Positions 52,419 to 60,227 of a stretch of 64,000 bases of DNA are shown here, in pieces. The notes below the pieces were generated by a model that worked only from the letters and a program-made list of their open reading frames with translations, was not told the origin of the DNA and did not search any database. Each line of letters starts with the position of its first letter. Positions within the stretch are counted from its first letter, which is position 1. A program made the translations under genes and the position numbers. The DNA lies in assembly GCA_947479755.1 (NCBI GenBank), contig CANKAM010000004.1, positions 1 through 64,000 of the forward strand. Direction: 5' to 3'. Origin of the DNA: Bacteroidota bacterium (GTDB lineage Bacteria > Bacteroidota > Bacteroidia > SXHM01).

Positions 52419-52949
52419 ATGAAAAAAACTACAATTTTATTTTCGTTTCTTGTTGTATTTATTACAACTGTATCAGCTCAGGTTCCGCGCTTTACTAAAT
52501 ATCAGATAAACGAGACTGGCAGGTATGCCTATTTCCCTGAAGACCCAGGCACTGTTGAACCTGTAATGTCCGATGATGGTTCAGATGTTTATACTTATGA
52601 AGTAGAATTTGAAAACACTTTTTACGGAACAATCATGGTAGATTTTACTGATGATGCTTTTAAAGAAAACAGCAAAGAAGAAATGGAAGAAGTATTGATC
52701 TCTTATCTTGATTACCTTCAGGGAGCATTTAGCATAACCGAAACTGCCGGTTATGGCAAAGGTCATACATTAGAATCGAATCCTGATGCAGTTGGAGTGC
52801 TTGATTACTGGGAAGATGCAACCGGTGAGCCCTGGGTTATAAAAGGCTGGGTAGATCAAAACTCCTTGGCTGTGATGTATATGTATAGCACAGAATTACC
52901 TGCCCAAGGAATACAAGATGTTTTTCTGAACGGATTCCGTTTCAATTAA
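52419..52949 (+). CDS. hypothetical secreted protein
   Basis: A 176-residue protein with a clear signal peptide (TTILFSFLVVFITTVSA, cleavage near residue 21) and an acidic, mixed alpha/beta remainder (YFPEDPGTVEPVMSDDGSD, FENTFYGTIMVDFTDDAF, GYGKGHTLESNPDAVG). Not recognised as a known family. Fourteen bp after the DUF4340 gene in the same direction, so probably cotranscribed and perhaps a periplasmic accessory. Its stop codon overlaps the stop codon of the YciO-type gene on the other strand. Confidence 0.65.
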   Translation: MKKTTILFSFLVVFITTVSAQVPRFTKYQINETGRYAYFPEDPGTVEPVMSDDGSDVYTYEVEFENTFYGTIMVDFTDDAFKENSKEEMEEVLISYLDYLQGAFSITETAGYGKGHTLESNPDAVGVLDYWEDATGEPWVIKGWVDQNSLAVMYMYSTELPAQGIQDVFLNGFRFN

Positions 52950-53566
52950 TAAAGGTCTTCGAGAATTCCTTTCCCCTGACGCAGAATTTCAGCACTGCCG
53001 TTAGAACAATCAATAACGGTGGAAACATGGTTATCACCAAAACCACCATCAATAACCATGTCCACCATGTCTTCGTACTTCTCGTGAATCAATTCAGGAT
53101 TAGTAGTGTATTCAATCACTTCGTCCTCGTCATGAACCGAAGCAGACATTAGAGGATTGCCTAAACGGTTTACAATTTCGCGGGCAATATTGTTTTCAGG
53201 AATACGAATTCCAACTGTTTTCTTTTTGCTTTTAAATAAATCGGGCACTGTATTTTTGGCTTGCAAAACAAACGTAAACGGACCCGGAAAAGCTTTCTTC
53301 ATCAACTTGTAGGTTGTAGTATCCACATTGCGCGCAAAATCTGAAAGGTGACTTAAGTCGTAACAGATAAAAGAGAAATTCGCTTTTTTTCTGTCAATAT
53401 TTCTGATGCGACAGATACGTTCAACCGCTTTCTGATTATAAATATCACAACCAATTCCGTAAACAGTATCAGTAGGATAAATAATCACACCCCCATCACG
53501 CAGGCAGTCGATAACCTGATCGATTTTTCGTTGTTCCGGATTTTGCGAGTGGATTTTGAGTATCAT
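52946..53566 (-). CDS. L-threonylcarbamoyladenylate synthase family (Sua5/YciO/YrdC)
   Basis: A 206-residue cytoplasmic YrdC-fold protein. The opening IHSQNPEQRKIDQVIDCLRDGGV, then IIYPTDTVYGIGCDI near 30-43, ERICRIRNI near 52, and the C-terminal VSTVIDCSNGSAEILRQG match the YciO branch best (E. coli YciO is also 206 residues and shares these motifs). The wider family makes the threonylcarbamoyl-AMP used for t6A in tRNA, but for YciO itself that activity is uncertain, so the functional call is moderate. Seven bp downstream of the aldolase gene in the same direction. Confidence 0.88.
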   Translation of the reverse strand: MILKIHSQNPEQRKIDQVIDCLRDGGVIIYPTDTVYGIGCDIYNQKAVERICRIRNIDRKKANFSFICYDLSHLSDFARNVDTTTYKLMKKAFPGPFTFVLQAKNTVPDLFKSKKKTVGIRIPENNIAREIVNRLGNPLMSASVHDEDEVIEYTTNPELIHEKYEDMVDMVIDGGFGDNHVSTVIDCSNGSAEILRQGKGILEDLY

Positions 53567-53573
53567 TCGATAG

Positions 53574-54224
53574 TTACTTTTTCCCTGCGTCAGAAAGAAA
53601 TTTCGCTAAACCAATATCTGTCAGTGGATGATTCAACAATGCTGTAATTGCACTCAACGGACAGGTAGCCACATCAGCACCAATTTCAGCGCACTTGATA
53701 ATATGAATAGGATGACGAACTGAAGCAGCAAGTATTTGTGTTTCGTAACCATAGTTATCATAAATCAAACGCATCTGCGCAATCAGTTCCAATCCATCCT
53801 GACTTACATCGTCTAACCTTCCGATAAAAGGTGAGCAATAGGTTGCTCCTGCTTTTGCAGCCAACAGAGCTTGTCCTGCTGAAAATATAAGTGTGCAATT
53901 TGTTCTGATTCCTTTTGATGAAAAATATTTCAGCGCCTTCACACCATCTTTAATCATCGGCACTTTCACCACAATCTGCGGATGTAAAGCAGCCAATTTT
54001 TCGCCTTCTTCTACAATACCTTTAAAGTCGGTAGAAATAACTTCAGCACTTACATCACCGTCAACGATATTGCAGATATCAATGTAATGCTGAATGATTT
54101 TGTCCTGATCTTTTATGCCCTCTTTCGCCATCAGCGAAGGATTGGTGGTTACTCCGTCAAGCACTCCGAGTTCCTGTGCTTCTTTGATTTGTGCGAGATT
54201 CGCAGTGTCTATGAAAAATTTCAT
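53574..54224 (-). CDS. fsa: fructose-6-phosphate aldolase / small transaldolase
   Basis: A 216-residue TalC-type enzyme, the usual length of the short transaldolase group. The N-terminus [33 protein letters not shown] and the Schiff-base lysine Lys87 in IVVKVPM are all present, with [19 protein letters not shown] following. These short enzymes are either transaldolases or fructose-6-phosphate aldolases; the distinction needs assay. First gene of a two-gene leftward unit with the YciO-type gene. A small palindrome lies upstream at 54254-54278. Confidence 0.9.
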   Translation of the reverse strand: MKFFIDTANLAQIKEAQELGVLDGVTTNPSLMAKEGIKDQDKIIQHYIDICNIVDGDVSAEVISTDFKGIVEEGEKLAALHPQIVVKVPMIKDGVKALKYFSSKGIRTNCTLIFSAGQALLAAKAGATYCSPFIGRLDDVSQDGLELIAQMRLIYDNYGYETQILAASVRHPIHIIKCAEIGADVATCPLSAITALLNHPLTDIGLAKFLSDAGKK

Positions 54225-54253
54225 TTTTTGTTTTTAATGTTTTTTGCTTCTAT

Positions 54254-54278
54254 GTCACCCTGAGCGAAGTCAAAGGGT
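54254..54278. repeat. gtcaccctgagcgaagtc dispersed fragment
   Basis: 25 bases resembling one arm of the family seen at 20401-20461, between the divergent aldolase and murQ genes. It appears as a single arm without its inverted partner. Confidence 0.5.
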
Positions 54279-54367
54279 TTAGGGAATAAAGATATACAGC
54301 CTCACAAAACACAGCGATAATTTTTATCAACAAAAAACTGACAGAAGAACAAAAGAGGAAATAAAGC

Positions 54368-54375
54368 TAATTTTG
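54368..54375 (+). promoter_or_regulatory. -7 promoter box of murQ
   Basis: TAATTTTG, an exact TAnnTTTG match, 7 bp before the murQ ATG, which implies a leaderless or very short-leader transcript. No convincing TTTG -33 box. Confidence 0.4.
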
Positions 54376-54382
54376 TAAAACT

Positions 54383-55189
54383 ATGACGAATAGAATTACT
54401 GAATCAGAATCCAATTACAATCACCTCGAAAAAATGTCGGTTGCAGAATTACTTACGGGCATTAATAACGAGGATAAAACAGTTGCATTTGCAGTAGAGA
54501 AAGCTATTCCACAAATTGAAAAATTAGTGGAAGCAATTGCAGAAAAAATGAAAAACGCTGGCAGATTATTTTATCTTGGTGCCGGAACCAGTGGCCGATT
54601 AGGAATTGTAGATGCATCTGAATGTCCTCCAACTTACGGAGTGGAACATGGTTTAGTAATCGGCATTATTGCAGGCGGAGATAAGGCGATCCGAAAAGCT
54701 GTAGAGTTTGCAGAAGATGATGAAACCCAAGGCTGGAAAGATTTGCAGGAATATCTCATAAACGCTAACGATACAGTAATAGGAATTACTGCTTCGGGAA
54801 CTGCACCTTATGTTCTAGGGGCATTAAAAAAATGCAATGATGAAGGAATTACAACAGGCAGCATCACCTGTAATCCGGGAAGTCCGGTTGCAGGGGCGGC
54901 AAAATTCCCTGTTGAAGTTATAGTGGGTCCTGAGTTTGTAACAGGCAGCACGCGAATGAAATCAGGAACAGCACAGAAACTGGTGCTGAATATGATTTCA
55001 ACCTCAGTAATGATAAAACTCGGAAGAGTGAAAGGAAATCGCATGGTGGATATGCAGCTGAGCAACAACAAACTGATTGATCGCGGCACAAAAATGGTAA
55101 TGGACGAACTGAAAGTAGATTACGAGACTGCAAATGAATTACTGAAAAAATTTGGAAGCGTAAGGAAAGCGGTAGAAGGAGGGAAATAA
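54383..55189 (+). CDS. murQ: N-acetylmuramic acid 6-phosphate etherase
   Basis: SIS-fold enzyme that removes the lactyl ether from MurNAc-6-phosphate to give GlcNAc-6-phosphate, part of cell-wall recycling. 268 residues; MurQ from E. coli is about 298, the shortfall being at the C-terminus. Motifs present: LGAGTSGRLGIVDASECPPT with catalytic Glu80, AVEFAEDD with the second Glu (near 111), and GITASGTAPYVLGAL. The start gives MTNRITESESNYNHLEKM. The next gene overlaps its stop codon by one base. No MurNAc kinase or permease is adjacent, so recycled substrate must come from genes elsewhere. Confidence 0.92.
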   Translation: MTNRITESESNYNHLEKMSVAELLTGINNEDKTVAFAVEKAIPQIEKLVEAIAEKMKNAGRLFYLGAGTSGRLGIVDASECPPTYGVEHGLVIGIIAGGDKAIRKAVEFAEDDETQGWKDLQEYLINANDTVIGITASGTAPYVLGALKKCNDEGITTGSITCNPGSPVAGAAKFPVEVIVGPEFVTGSTRMKSGTAQKLVLNMISTSVMIKLGRVKGNRMVDMQLSNNKLIDRGTKMVMDELKVDYETANELLKKFGSVRKAVEGGK

Positions 55190-55770
55190 TGCAGGACATA
55201 GAACCATTTTACAATTGGCGTGAGTTGTATATTTCAGAAGAAGATGTGCGCTCTCCTTTTTATGAAAGAGAGTATAGCGAATTTGAATACACGCATACCA
55301 TTTACAATTATTACATCCATCCGCAATGGGATTTTATGGGTTCGCCAACTCTTTTTATCAAAATTATTTTTGCAGATTATGAATCAGGTTTTGCAATTGT
55401 TGAATTGATTGGTGAATGGAATGATGCTATTAACAACGACATCATGATTCTGAAACGTGATATTGTAGATGAACTAATAAGACATGGAATCAGTAAATTT
55501 ATTCTGGTTGGTGAAAACGTGTTGAACTTTCACTCTTCAGATGATTCATATTACGAGGAGTGGTTTGATGATGTGGAAGAAGGCTGGATAGTTGGAATCA
55601 ATTTCAGGGAACACGTTTTGAAAGAAATGTCGCAGGCAAATATTGATTACTATATCACATTTGGCGGTGAGTTTAACTTTATGGATTGGAGAACTCATTC
55701 ACCGTTTCAGCTTCTTGAAAGAATTGAAAATGTGATGAGCAAAAGATTAGGAACAGGAACAGGTGGGTAG
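55189..55770 (+). CDS. hypothetical acidic protein behind murQ
   Basis: A 193-residue soluble, acidic, aromatic-rich protein (NWRELYISEEDVRSPFYERE, YNYYIHPQWDFMGSPTLFIK, DDSYYEEWFDDVEEGWIVG) with no signal peptide. Family not recognised, though the pattern recalls Bacteroidota proteins found next to murQ-like genes. The start codon overlaps the murQ stop (taatg), so translational coupling is likely and a role in the same unit is plausible. Convergent with the next leftward operon by one base. Confidence 0.65.
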   Translation: MQDIEPFYNWRELYISEEDVRSPFYEREYSEFEYTHTIYNYYIHPQWDFMGSPTLFIKIIFADYESGFAIVELIGEWNDAINNDIMILKRDIVDELIRHGISKFILVGENVLNFHSSDDSYYEEWFDDVEEGWIVGINFREHVLKEMSQANIDYYITFGGEFNFMDWRTHSPFQLLERIENVMSKRLGTGTGG

Positions 55771-55771
55771 T

Positions 55772-56221
55772 TTATTCTACCCGTTTTATAATAACCTGCA
55801 TTTCGCCTTCGTTATTTTCAAAAAATCCTTTCGCATCATTTGGATAAAGATTGAGAAGACCGGTTTTCCTCATTTTCTTTTTAATTCCTGTACCGATTGA
55901 AAAGTGATGGGATTTATTAATGCTTGCACAAAGCATCATGTAATTTTCCAAAGGCATTCTTTTCAGGATTCTGCCCAACATTAAAAATGCCTTATTCGGT
56001 GGAAAACCGTTTGCATCAGTTGCAGGAAAACCAGCGTCAACCCACTCACCATAGACTTTTATATCATATACTTCATTCCTGGCAACAGTAATTTTACTTG
56101 GAGTTATAAAAATATTTGCAGGGACAATAATCTGAACACTATCTCCCACATTAAGATTTATTTGAGCATTAAGCTGAAAACAAGAAATCCAAAATAAAGA
56201 AGAAAAAATCAGTTTTTTCAC
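55772..56221 (-). CDS. hypothetical secreted protein
   Basis: A 149-residue protein. The frame is longer upstream, but the GTG at 56221 gives VKKLIFSSLFWISCFQLNAQ, a perfect signal peptide, so this start is preferred. The mature part begins with INLNVGDSVQIIVPANIFITPSKITV, a beta-rich segment, then a mixed region ending in basic GMQV-like residues. The N-terminal pattern recalls LecA/PA-IL-like galactose-binding proteins (NVGDSVQIxV..., YDIKVYGEWVDAGFPATDANGF), but this is a weak resemblance. Last gene of the ndh-bioA-DUF1569 unit, 8 bp after DUF1569. Confidence 0.6.
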   Translation of the reverse strand: MKKLIFSSLFWISCFQLNAQINLNVGDSVQIIVPANIFITPSKITVARNEVYDIKVYGEWVDAGFPATDANGFPPNKAFLMLGRILKRMPLENYMMLCASINKSHHFSIGTGIKKKMRKTGLLNLYPNDAKGFFENNEGEMQVIIKRVE

Positions 56222-56229
56222 GCTCAATT

Positions 56230-56673
56230 TTAAGCACCGAACTGGCGGAAATGATGATCGATATGCTTGTAAGCGATTTTGCCCCATTCCTCACGGCTCA
56301 TTTCTCCAAAAATAGGATGTGGTGAAAATTTATGTCCTTCCTGTTTAGAAAGAAAGCGGTCAAACGTGATGAGAAAATTATCCATTTCAATCTGAAAAGA
56401 AGCGGGATTATCGTTCTTCATTTCTTTAGCGGTCATCAGATTATTAGACCATGGAACTCTGATGCCAAATGTTAACACAGCAATGCGACTGATTATTTTA
56501 TTGAACCACGGCTTAACAGGAATATCACCCAGACCCATGCGCATCTGAGCGCTCAAATGCCAGAGCATTTGTTCTACACTCATTTTTCCCCACAAACGTT
56601 CCGAGTAAGGTTTGAGCGTTTTTGTCCTGCGCAAAATTTCTTCCTGAACTTCTTTTTCAAAAATTGATTTCAT
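56230..56673 (-). CDS. DUF1569 (DinB-like) protein
   Basis: A 147-residue cytoplasmic helical protein of the DUF1569/DinB-like four-helix family. Recognisable features are TKTLKPYSERLWGKMSVEQMLWHLSAQM, in which the His-containing helix supplies a metal ligand, and HPIFGEMSREEWGKIAYKHIDHHFRQFG with more metal-binding His residues. The function is not known; some DinB-like proteins are metal-dependent thiol transferases. Its start overlaps the bioA stop by 4 bp (ATGA). Confidence 0.82.
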   Translation of the reverse strand: MKSIFEKEVQEEILRRTKTLKPYSERLWGKMSVEQMLWHLSAQMRMGLGDIPVKPWFNKIISRIAVLTFGIRVPWSNNLMTAKEMKNDNPASFQIEMDNFLITFDRFLSKQEGHKFSPHPIFGEMSREEWGKIAYKHIDHHFRQFGA

Positions 56674-57932
56674 CTTTCTAAAAACTCAACTATTGCATTA
56701 TAAATATAGTCCAAATCTTCATCACTGATGCAATACGGTGGCACAAGATAAATAACATTTCCAAGTGGACGAATGAGGATGCCTTTTGAAATAAAGAACT
56801 GATACAGTTCATTTCTCATTTTACTGAAGTAACCATCTTCACCTTCAAATTCCATAGCAATAATAGTCCCCAGACAGCGAACATTTTTCAACCTTTTATT
56901 ACCTCTTATTTCATTTGCAAAAGTTATATGTCTTTGAGAAATTCTTAATATAGTTTTTTGCGTTTCTTCTTTTTCCAACAATTCAGCACTCGCAAAGGAG
57001 ACTGCACAAGCTAGTGGATTTGCAGTATAAGAATGTCCGTGAAAAAATGTTTTCAATTTATCTGAACTATCAGATAAAAAAGCTTCATAAATATTTTCAG
57101 AACAAGATGTAACACCTAATGGCATTGTACCTCCTGTAAGGCCTTTTGACAAACAAAAAATATCTGGTTGCTCGTTTTGATAATCGCAGGCAAAGAATTT
57201 TCCTGTTCTGTAAAAACCGGTGAACACTTCATCTGCAATGGAAATTACATTGTACTTCTTACAGAGTGAAAGCATTTTTTTCAGCAATTCAGGTGAATAC
57301 ATTTTCATGCCTGCCGTTCCTTGTAAGAGTGGCTCAAAAATGAAAGCCGCCACATCTCCTTTTGTAAACAGATTTTCTAATTGAGCAAGTGTTTTGCTTT
57401 CGGCAGATGGGAAATCCACAAACTCAACCTCAAATAAAAACGATTGAAAAGGCGCAGTAAATGCGCTGCGCGCACTGGCACTCATCGCACCGAATGTGTC
57501 ACCATGATATGCTCCATCCAAAGCCCCCAATTTTGTTTTCTTTTCGCCTTTGTTATGCCAATACTGCAAAGCCATTTTTAGCGCCACTTCCACAGCAGTA
57601 GAACCATCATCGGAATAAAAAACTTTCGTTTGGTTTTCAGGTAAATGAAACAACAGTTTCTCTGCAAGATTCACTGCCGGAGCATGTGTAAAGCCTGCAA
57701 ATATTGAATGTTCAATTTTTTTAAATTGTTTATTGATGGCTTCTCTTAAATAAGGATGCCCATGTCCGTGCAGATTTACCCACCACGATGAAATAGCATC
57801 AATGTATCGGTTTCCGTTTTCATCAAAAAGATAAGCACCTTCCCCTCTATCAATCACAATATTTGGCAATGCATCCTTCATTTGTGTATAAGGATGCCAT
57901 ATAAAATTTTTATCTTTTTCTGAAATACTCAT
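56670..57932 (-). CDS. bioA: adenosylmethionine-8-amino-7-oxononanoate aminotransferase
   Basis: PLP enzyme of biotin synthesis: converts KAPA to DAPA using S-adenosylmethionine as amino donor. 420 residues, the BioA length. IWHPYTQMKD at 11-20 and the SSWWVNLHGHGHP segment at 48-60 are BioA signatures; Asp234 in IADEVFTGF and Lys263 in CLSKGLTGGTM are the PLP-binding residues. It overlaps ndh upstream and DUF1569 downstream by 4 bp each. No other biotin gene is in the window, so the pathway must be split. Confidence 0.93.
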   Translation of the reverse strand: MSISEKDKNFIWHPYTQMKDALPNIVIDRGEGAYLFDENGNRYIDAISSWWVNLHGHGHPYLREAINKQFKKIEHSIFAGFTHAPAVNLAEKLLFHLPENQTKVFYSDDGSTAVEVALKMALQYWHNKGEKKTKLGALDGAYHGDTFGAMSASARSAFTAPFQSFLFEVEFVDFPSAESKTLAQLENLFTKGDVAAFIFEPLLQGTAGMKMYSPELLKKMLSLCKKYNVISIADEVFTGFYRTGKFFACDYQNEQPDIFCLSKGLTGGTMPLGVTSCSENIYEAFLSDSSDKLKTFFHGHSYTANPLACAVSFASAELLEKEETQKTILRISQRHITFANEIRGNKRLKNVRCLGTIIAMEFEGEDGYFSKMRNELYQFFISKGILIRPLGNVIYLVPPYCISDEDLDYIYNAIVEFLER

Positions 57933-59200
57933 TTCTTAAACGGTCTTATTATCAACCTGACACCTCGATCGTAATTAAAATAGCTCCACATCCAGTTGAC
58001 CAGTGTTACTGCTCGATTGCGCCACCCTACCAATGCCATAAGGTGAACGAACATCCAAACCAGCCATGCAAAAAATCCATTCATTTTCATAAAGGGAAGT
58101 TCTACAACTGCTTTATTTCTTCCTATGGTTGCCATCGAACCAAGATCTATGTACTTGAATGGTTTCAGTGGCTTATTGATTAATATATTTTTAAAGTTTT
58201 TTGCTAATAAACTACCTTGCTGAATTGCCGGTTGGGCCACCATAGGGTGACCTTTTGGAAACCTTTCGTCATTGATAATATTTGCTACATCGCCAATTGC
58301 AAAAATATTATCATACCCTTTCACTCGGTTAAATTCATCAACTGCCAATCTTTTATTTCTGAGCAGTGCCTCACCTTCAATTCCTTTTACTGAAGCACCT
58401 TCAACCCCAGCAGCCCATATGACTGTTGATGAAATTAAATCAGTACCGGTGTTTGTTTTTACCCTTTCACCATCATAATCCTGAACTGCTGTATTCAACA
58501 AAGTTTTAACTCCTAAATCTGAAAGAAAATCTAATGTATGCGATGAAGAAATTTCTGAAAGTGCAGGTAACAATCGGGGGCCAGCTTCCAATAAATGTAT
58601 CTGCATTTGACTTGCATCCAGGCCAGGATAATCAGCAGGAAGAACATGTGTTTTCATTTCTGCAAGCGAGCCCGCCAGTTCAACTCCTGTGGGACCACCT
58701 CCTACTACTACAAAATTCAGAAGTTTTTCAATTTCAAGAGCATCGGTGGAGAGCATTGCCTTTTCGAAATTTTGTAAAATCAAACTTCGCAGGTCAAGTG
58801 CCTGGGGAATTGACTTCATAGACATGCTGTTCTGTTCCACGTTTTTCAATCCGAAGAAACCTGTTTGTGAACCTGTAGCCAAAACAAGATAGTCGTACTT
58901 CAATTCACCAATTCCTGTAACAATGGTATTCTTTTTAGAAATAATTTCCAGAACCTCCGTCATTCTGAAAAATAAATTTTTCTGATTGCGAAAAATTTTT
59001 CGGATTGGAAATGCAATGGAATCAGGCTCTAGACCCGAAGATGCAACCTGATACAGCAAGGGCTGAAAGGTGTGATAATTATTTCTGTCGAGCAGGATAA
59101 CTTGCACAGGGACATCTTTTAATGAGCTTGCTAAACTGAGCCCTCCAAAGCCACCGCCAACAATTACTACACGAGGAAGATTTGTTTCTGGTATATTCAT
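57929..59200 (-). CDS. ndh: type II NADH:quinone oxidoreductase
   Basis: Single-subunit, non-proton-pumping NADH dehydrogenase on the inner membrane face. 423 residues from the ATG giving MNIPETNLPRVVIVGGGFGG; an upstream TTG adds four codons and is less likely. Two Rossmann motifs are visible: VVIVGGGFGGLSLASSL at 11-27 (FAD) and FVVVGGGPTGVELAGSL near 165 (NADH), then AIGDVANI near 300, and a hydrophobic C-terminal part (WLVWMFVHLMALVGW) for membrane attachment. First gene of the leftward unit with bioA and DUF1569. Confidence 0.92.
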   Translation of the reverse strand: MNIPETNLPRVVIVGGGFGGLSLASSLKDVPVQVILLDRNNYHTFQPLLYQVASSGLEPDSIAFPIRKIFRNQKNLFFRMTEVLEIISKKNTIVTGIGELKYDYLVLATGSQTGFFGLKNVEQNSMSMKSIPQALDLRSLILQNFEKAMLSTDALEIEKLLNFVVVGGGPTGVELAGSLAEMKTHVLPADYPGLDASQMQIHLLEAGPRLLPALSEISSSHTLDFLSDLGVKTLLNTAVQDYDGERVKTNTGTDLISSTVIWAAGVEGASVKGIEGEALLRNKRLAVDEFNRVKGYDNIFAIGDVANIINDERFPKGHPMVAQPAIQQGSLLAKNFKNILINKPLKPFKYIDLGSMATIGRNKAVVELPFMKMNGFFAWLVWMFVHLMALVGWRNRAVTLVNWMWSYFNYDRGVRLIIRPFKK

Positions 59201-59209
59201 AAAACAGGG

Positions 59210-59217
59210 CAAAGATA
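59210..59217 (-). promoter_or_regulatory. -7 promoter box of ndh
   Basis: TATCTTTG on the minus strand, an exact TAnnTTTG match, 10 bp before the ndh ATG. Confidence 0.5.
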
Positions 59218-59245
59218 TATTGATTTAAACACTGACTGATTTCAT

Positions 59246-59253
59246 TACTTTTG
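59246..59253 (+). promoter_or_regulatory. -7 promoter box of alpha/beta hydrolase gene
   Basis: TACTTTTG, an exact TAnnTTTG match, 23 bp before the ATG, with a TTGA at 59220-59223 as possible -33 element (22-bp spacing). It lies back to back with the ndh box. Confidence 0.5.
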
Positions 59254-59276
59254 GCAGATAACAAAAATTACTCGCT

Positions 59277-60197
59277 ATGAAAAAATGGTTACTGAGAATT
59301 CTGCTTTTTATTGTTTTACTGATTGGCGGCTATACTGCTCTTTATTGGCAAAACGACATTCCGCTTGAAACACTGAAAAAGAAATACTGTAATGAACAGT
59401 CGAAATTTATTGCCATAAACGGACAACAAATTCATTACCGCGATGAAGGAAACGGATATCCTTTGGTTCTCGTTCATGGAACATCTTCATCACTACATAC
59501 ATGGGATGCATGGGCAAACGAGCTGAAAAATGATTTTCGTATTATACGAATGGACATTCCTGCTTTCGGAATTACAGGTGAAACAAAAGAGCGTAATTAT
59601 ACAATTGAAAATTATGTGAAATTTATTGATGATTTTACGACTGCTTTAGGTGTTGACACATTTTATCTTGCAGGAAATTCATTGGGTGGTGAAATAACCT
59701 GGAACTATGCATATACACATCCGGAGAGGGTGAAGAAAATGATCCTGATTGATGCAGCAGGATACAAAAGAACCGGCCCTACTCCACTTGCTTTTATCAT
59801 TGCAAAAAATAGTGTACTTAATAAGGTTATGACCAAAGTTACACCCAAGCGAATTATTGAAAAATCAATGCACGACATTTATTATGATGACAGCAAAGTA
59901 ACCGATTCTGTTGTGACACATTATTTTGAAATGCTTCTGCGCCCGGGCAATCGTCAGGCTTTTGCAGACCGCGTTAGAGTAATAAAATATGAAGCGGAAG
60001 AAAAAGTAAATAAAATTAAAACGCCAACGCTTATTCAATGGGGACAATACGATAACTGGATTTTACCAGAAGACGCTGAAAAATTCAAAAAAGATATAGT
60101 TGGCTCTGAAGTGAAATATTATTCTGCAGGGCATGTTCCCATGGAAGAACTGCCGACAGAAACTGCAAAAGATGCGAAAGATTTTTTGCTGAAATAA
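59277..60197 (+). CDS. membrane-anchored alpha/beta hydrolase
   Basis: A 306-residue protein with an N-terminal membrane helix (LLRILLFIVLLIGGYTAL) and an alpha/beta-hydrolase domain. HGTS at 67-70 supplies the oxyanion hole, Ser135 in LAGNSLGGE is the nucleophile, and a His in YYSAGHVPMEEL near 288 completes the triad; the Asp is probably in WGQYDNW near 255. It would act in the periplasm or at the membrane. Substrate unknown; lipase, esterase or haloperoxidase-like. Own promoter, divergent from ndh; mutL follows after 30 bp. Confidence 0.87.
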   Translation: MKKWLLRILLFIVLLIGGYTALYWQNDIPLETLKKKYCNEQSKFIAINGQQIHYRDEGNGYPLVLVHGTSSSLHTWDAWANELKNDFRIIRMDIPAFGITGETKERNYTIENYVKFIDDFTTALGVDTFYLAGNSLGGEITWNYAYTHPERVKKMILIDAAGYKRTGPTPLAFIIAKNSVLNKVMTKVTPKRIIEKSMHDIYYDDSKVTDSVVTHYFEMLLRPGNRQAFADRVRVIKYEAEEKVNKIKTPTLIQWGQYDNWILPEDAEKFKKDIVGSEVKYYSAGHVPMEELPTETAKDAKDFLLK

Positions 60198-60227
60198 TTC
60201 GGTAAATTCGCGCCTGAAAAGAAAAAC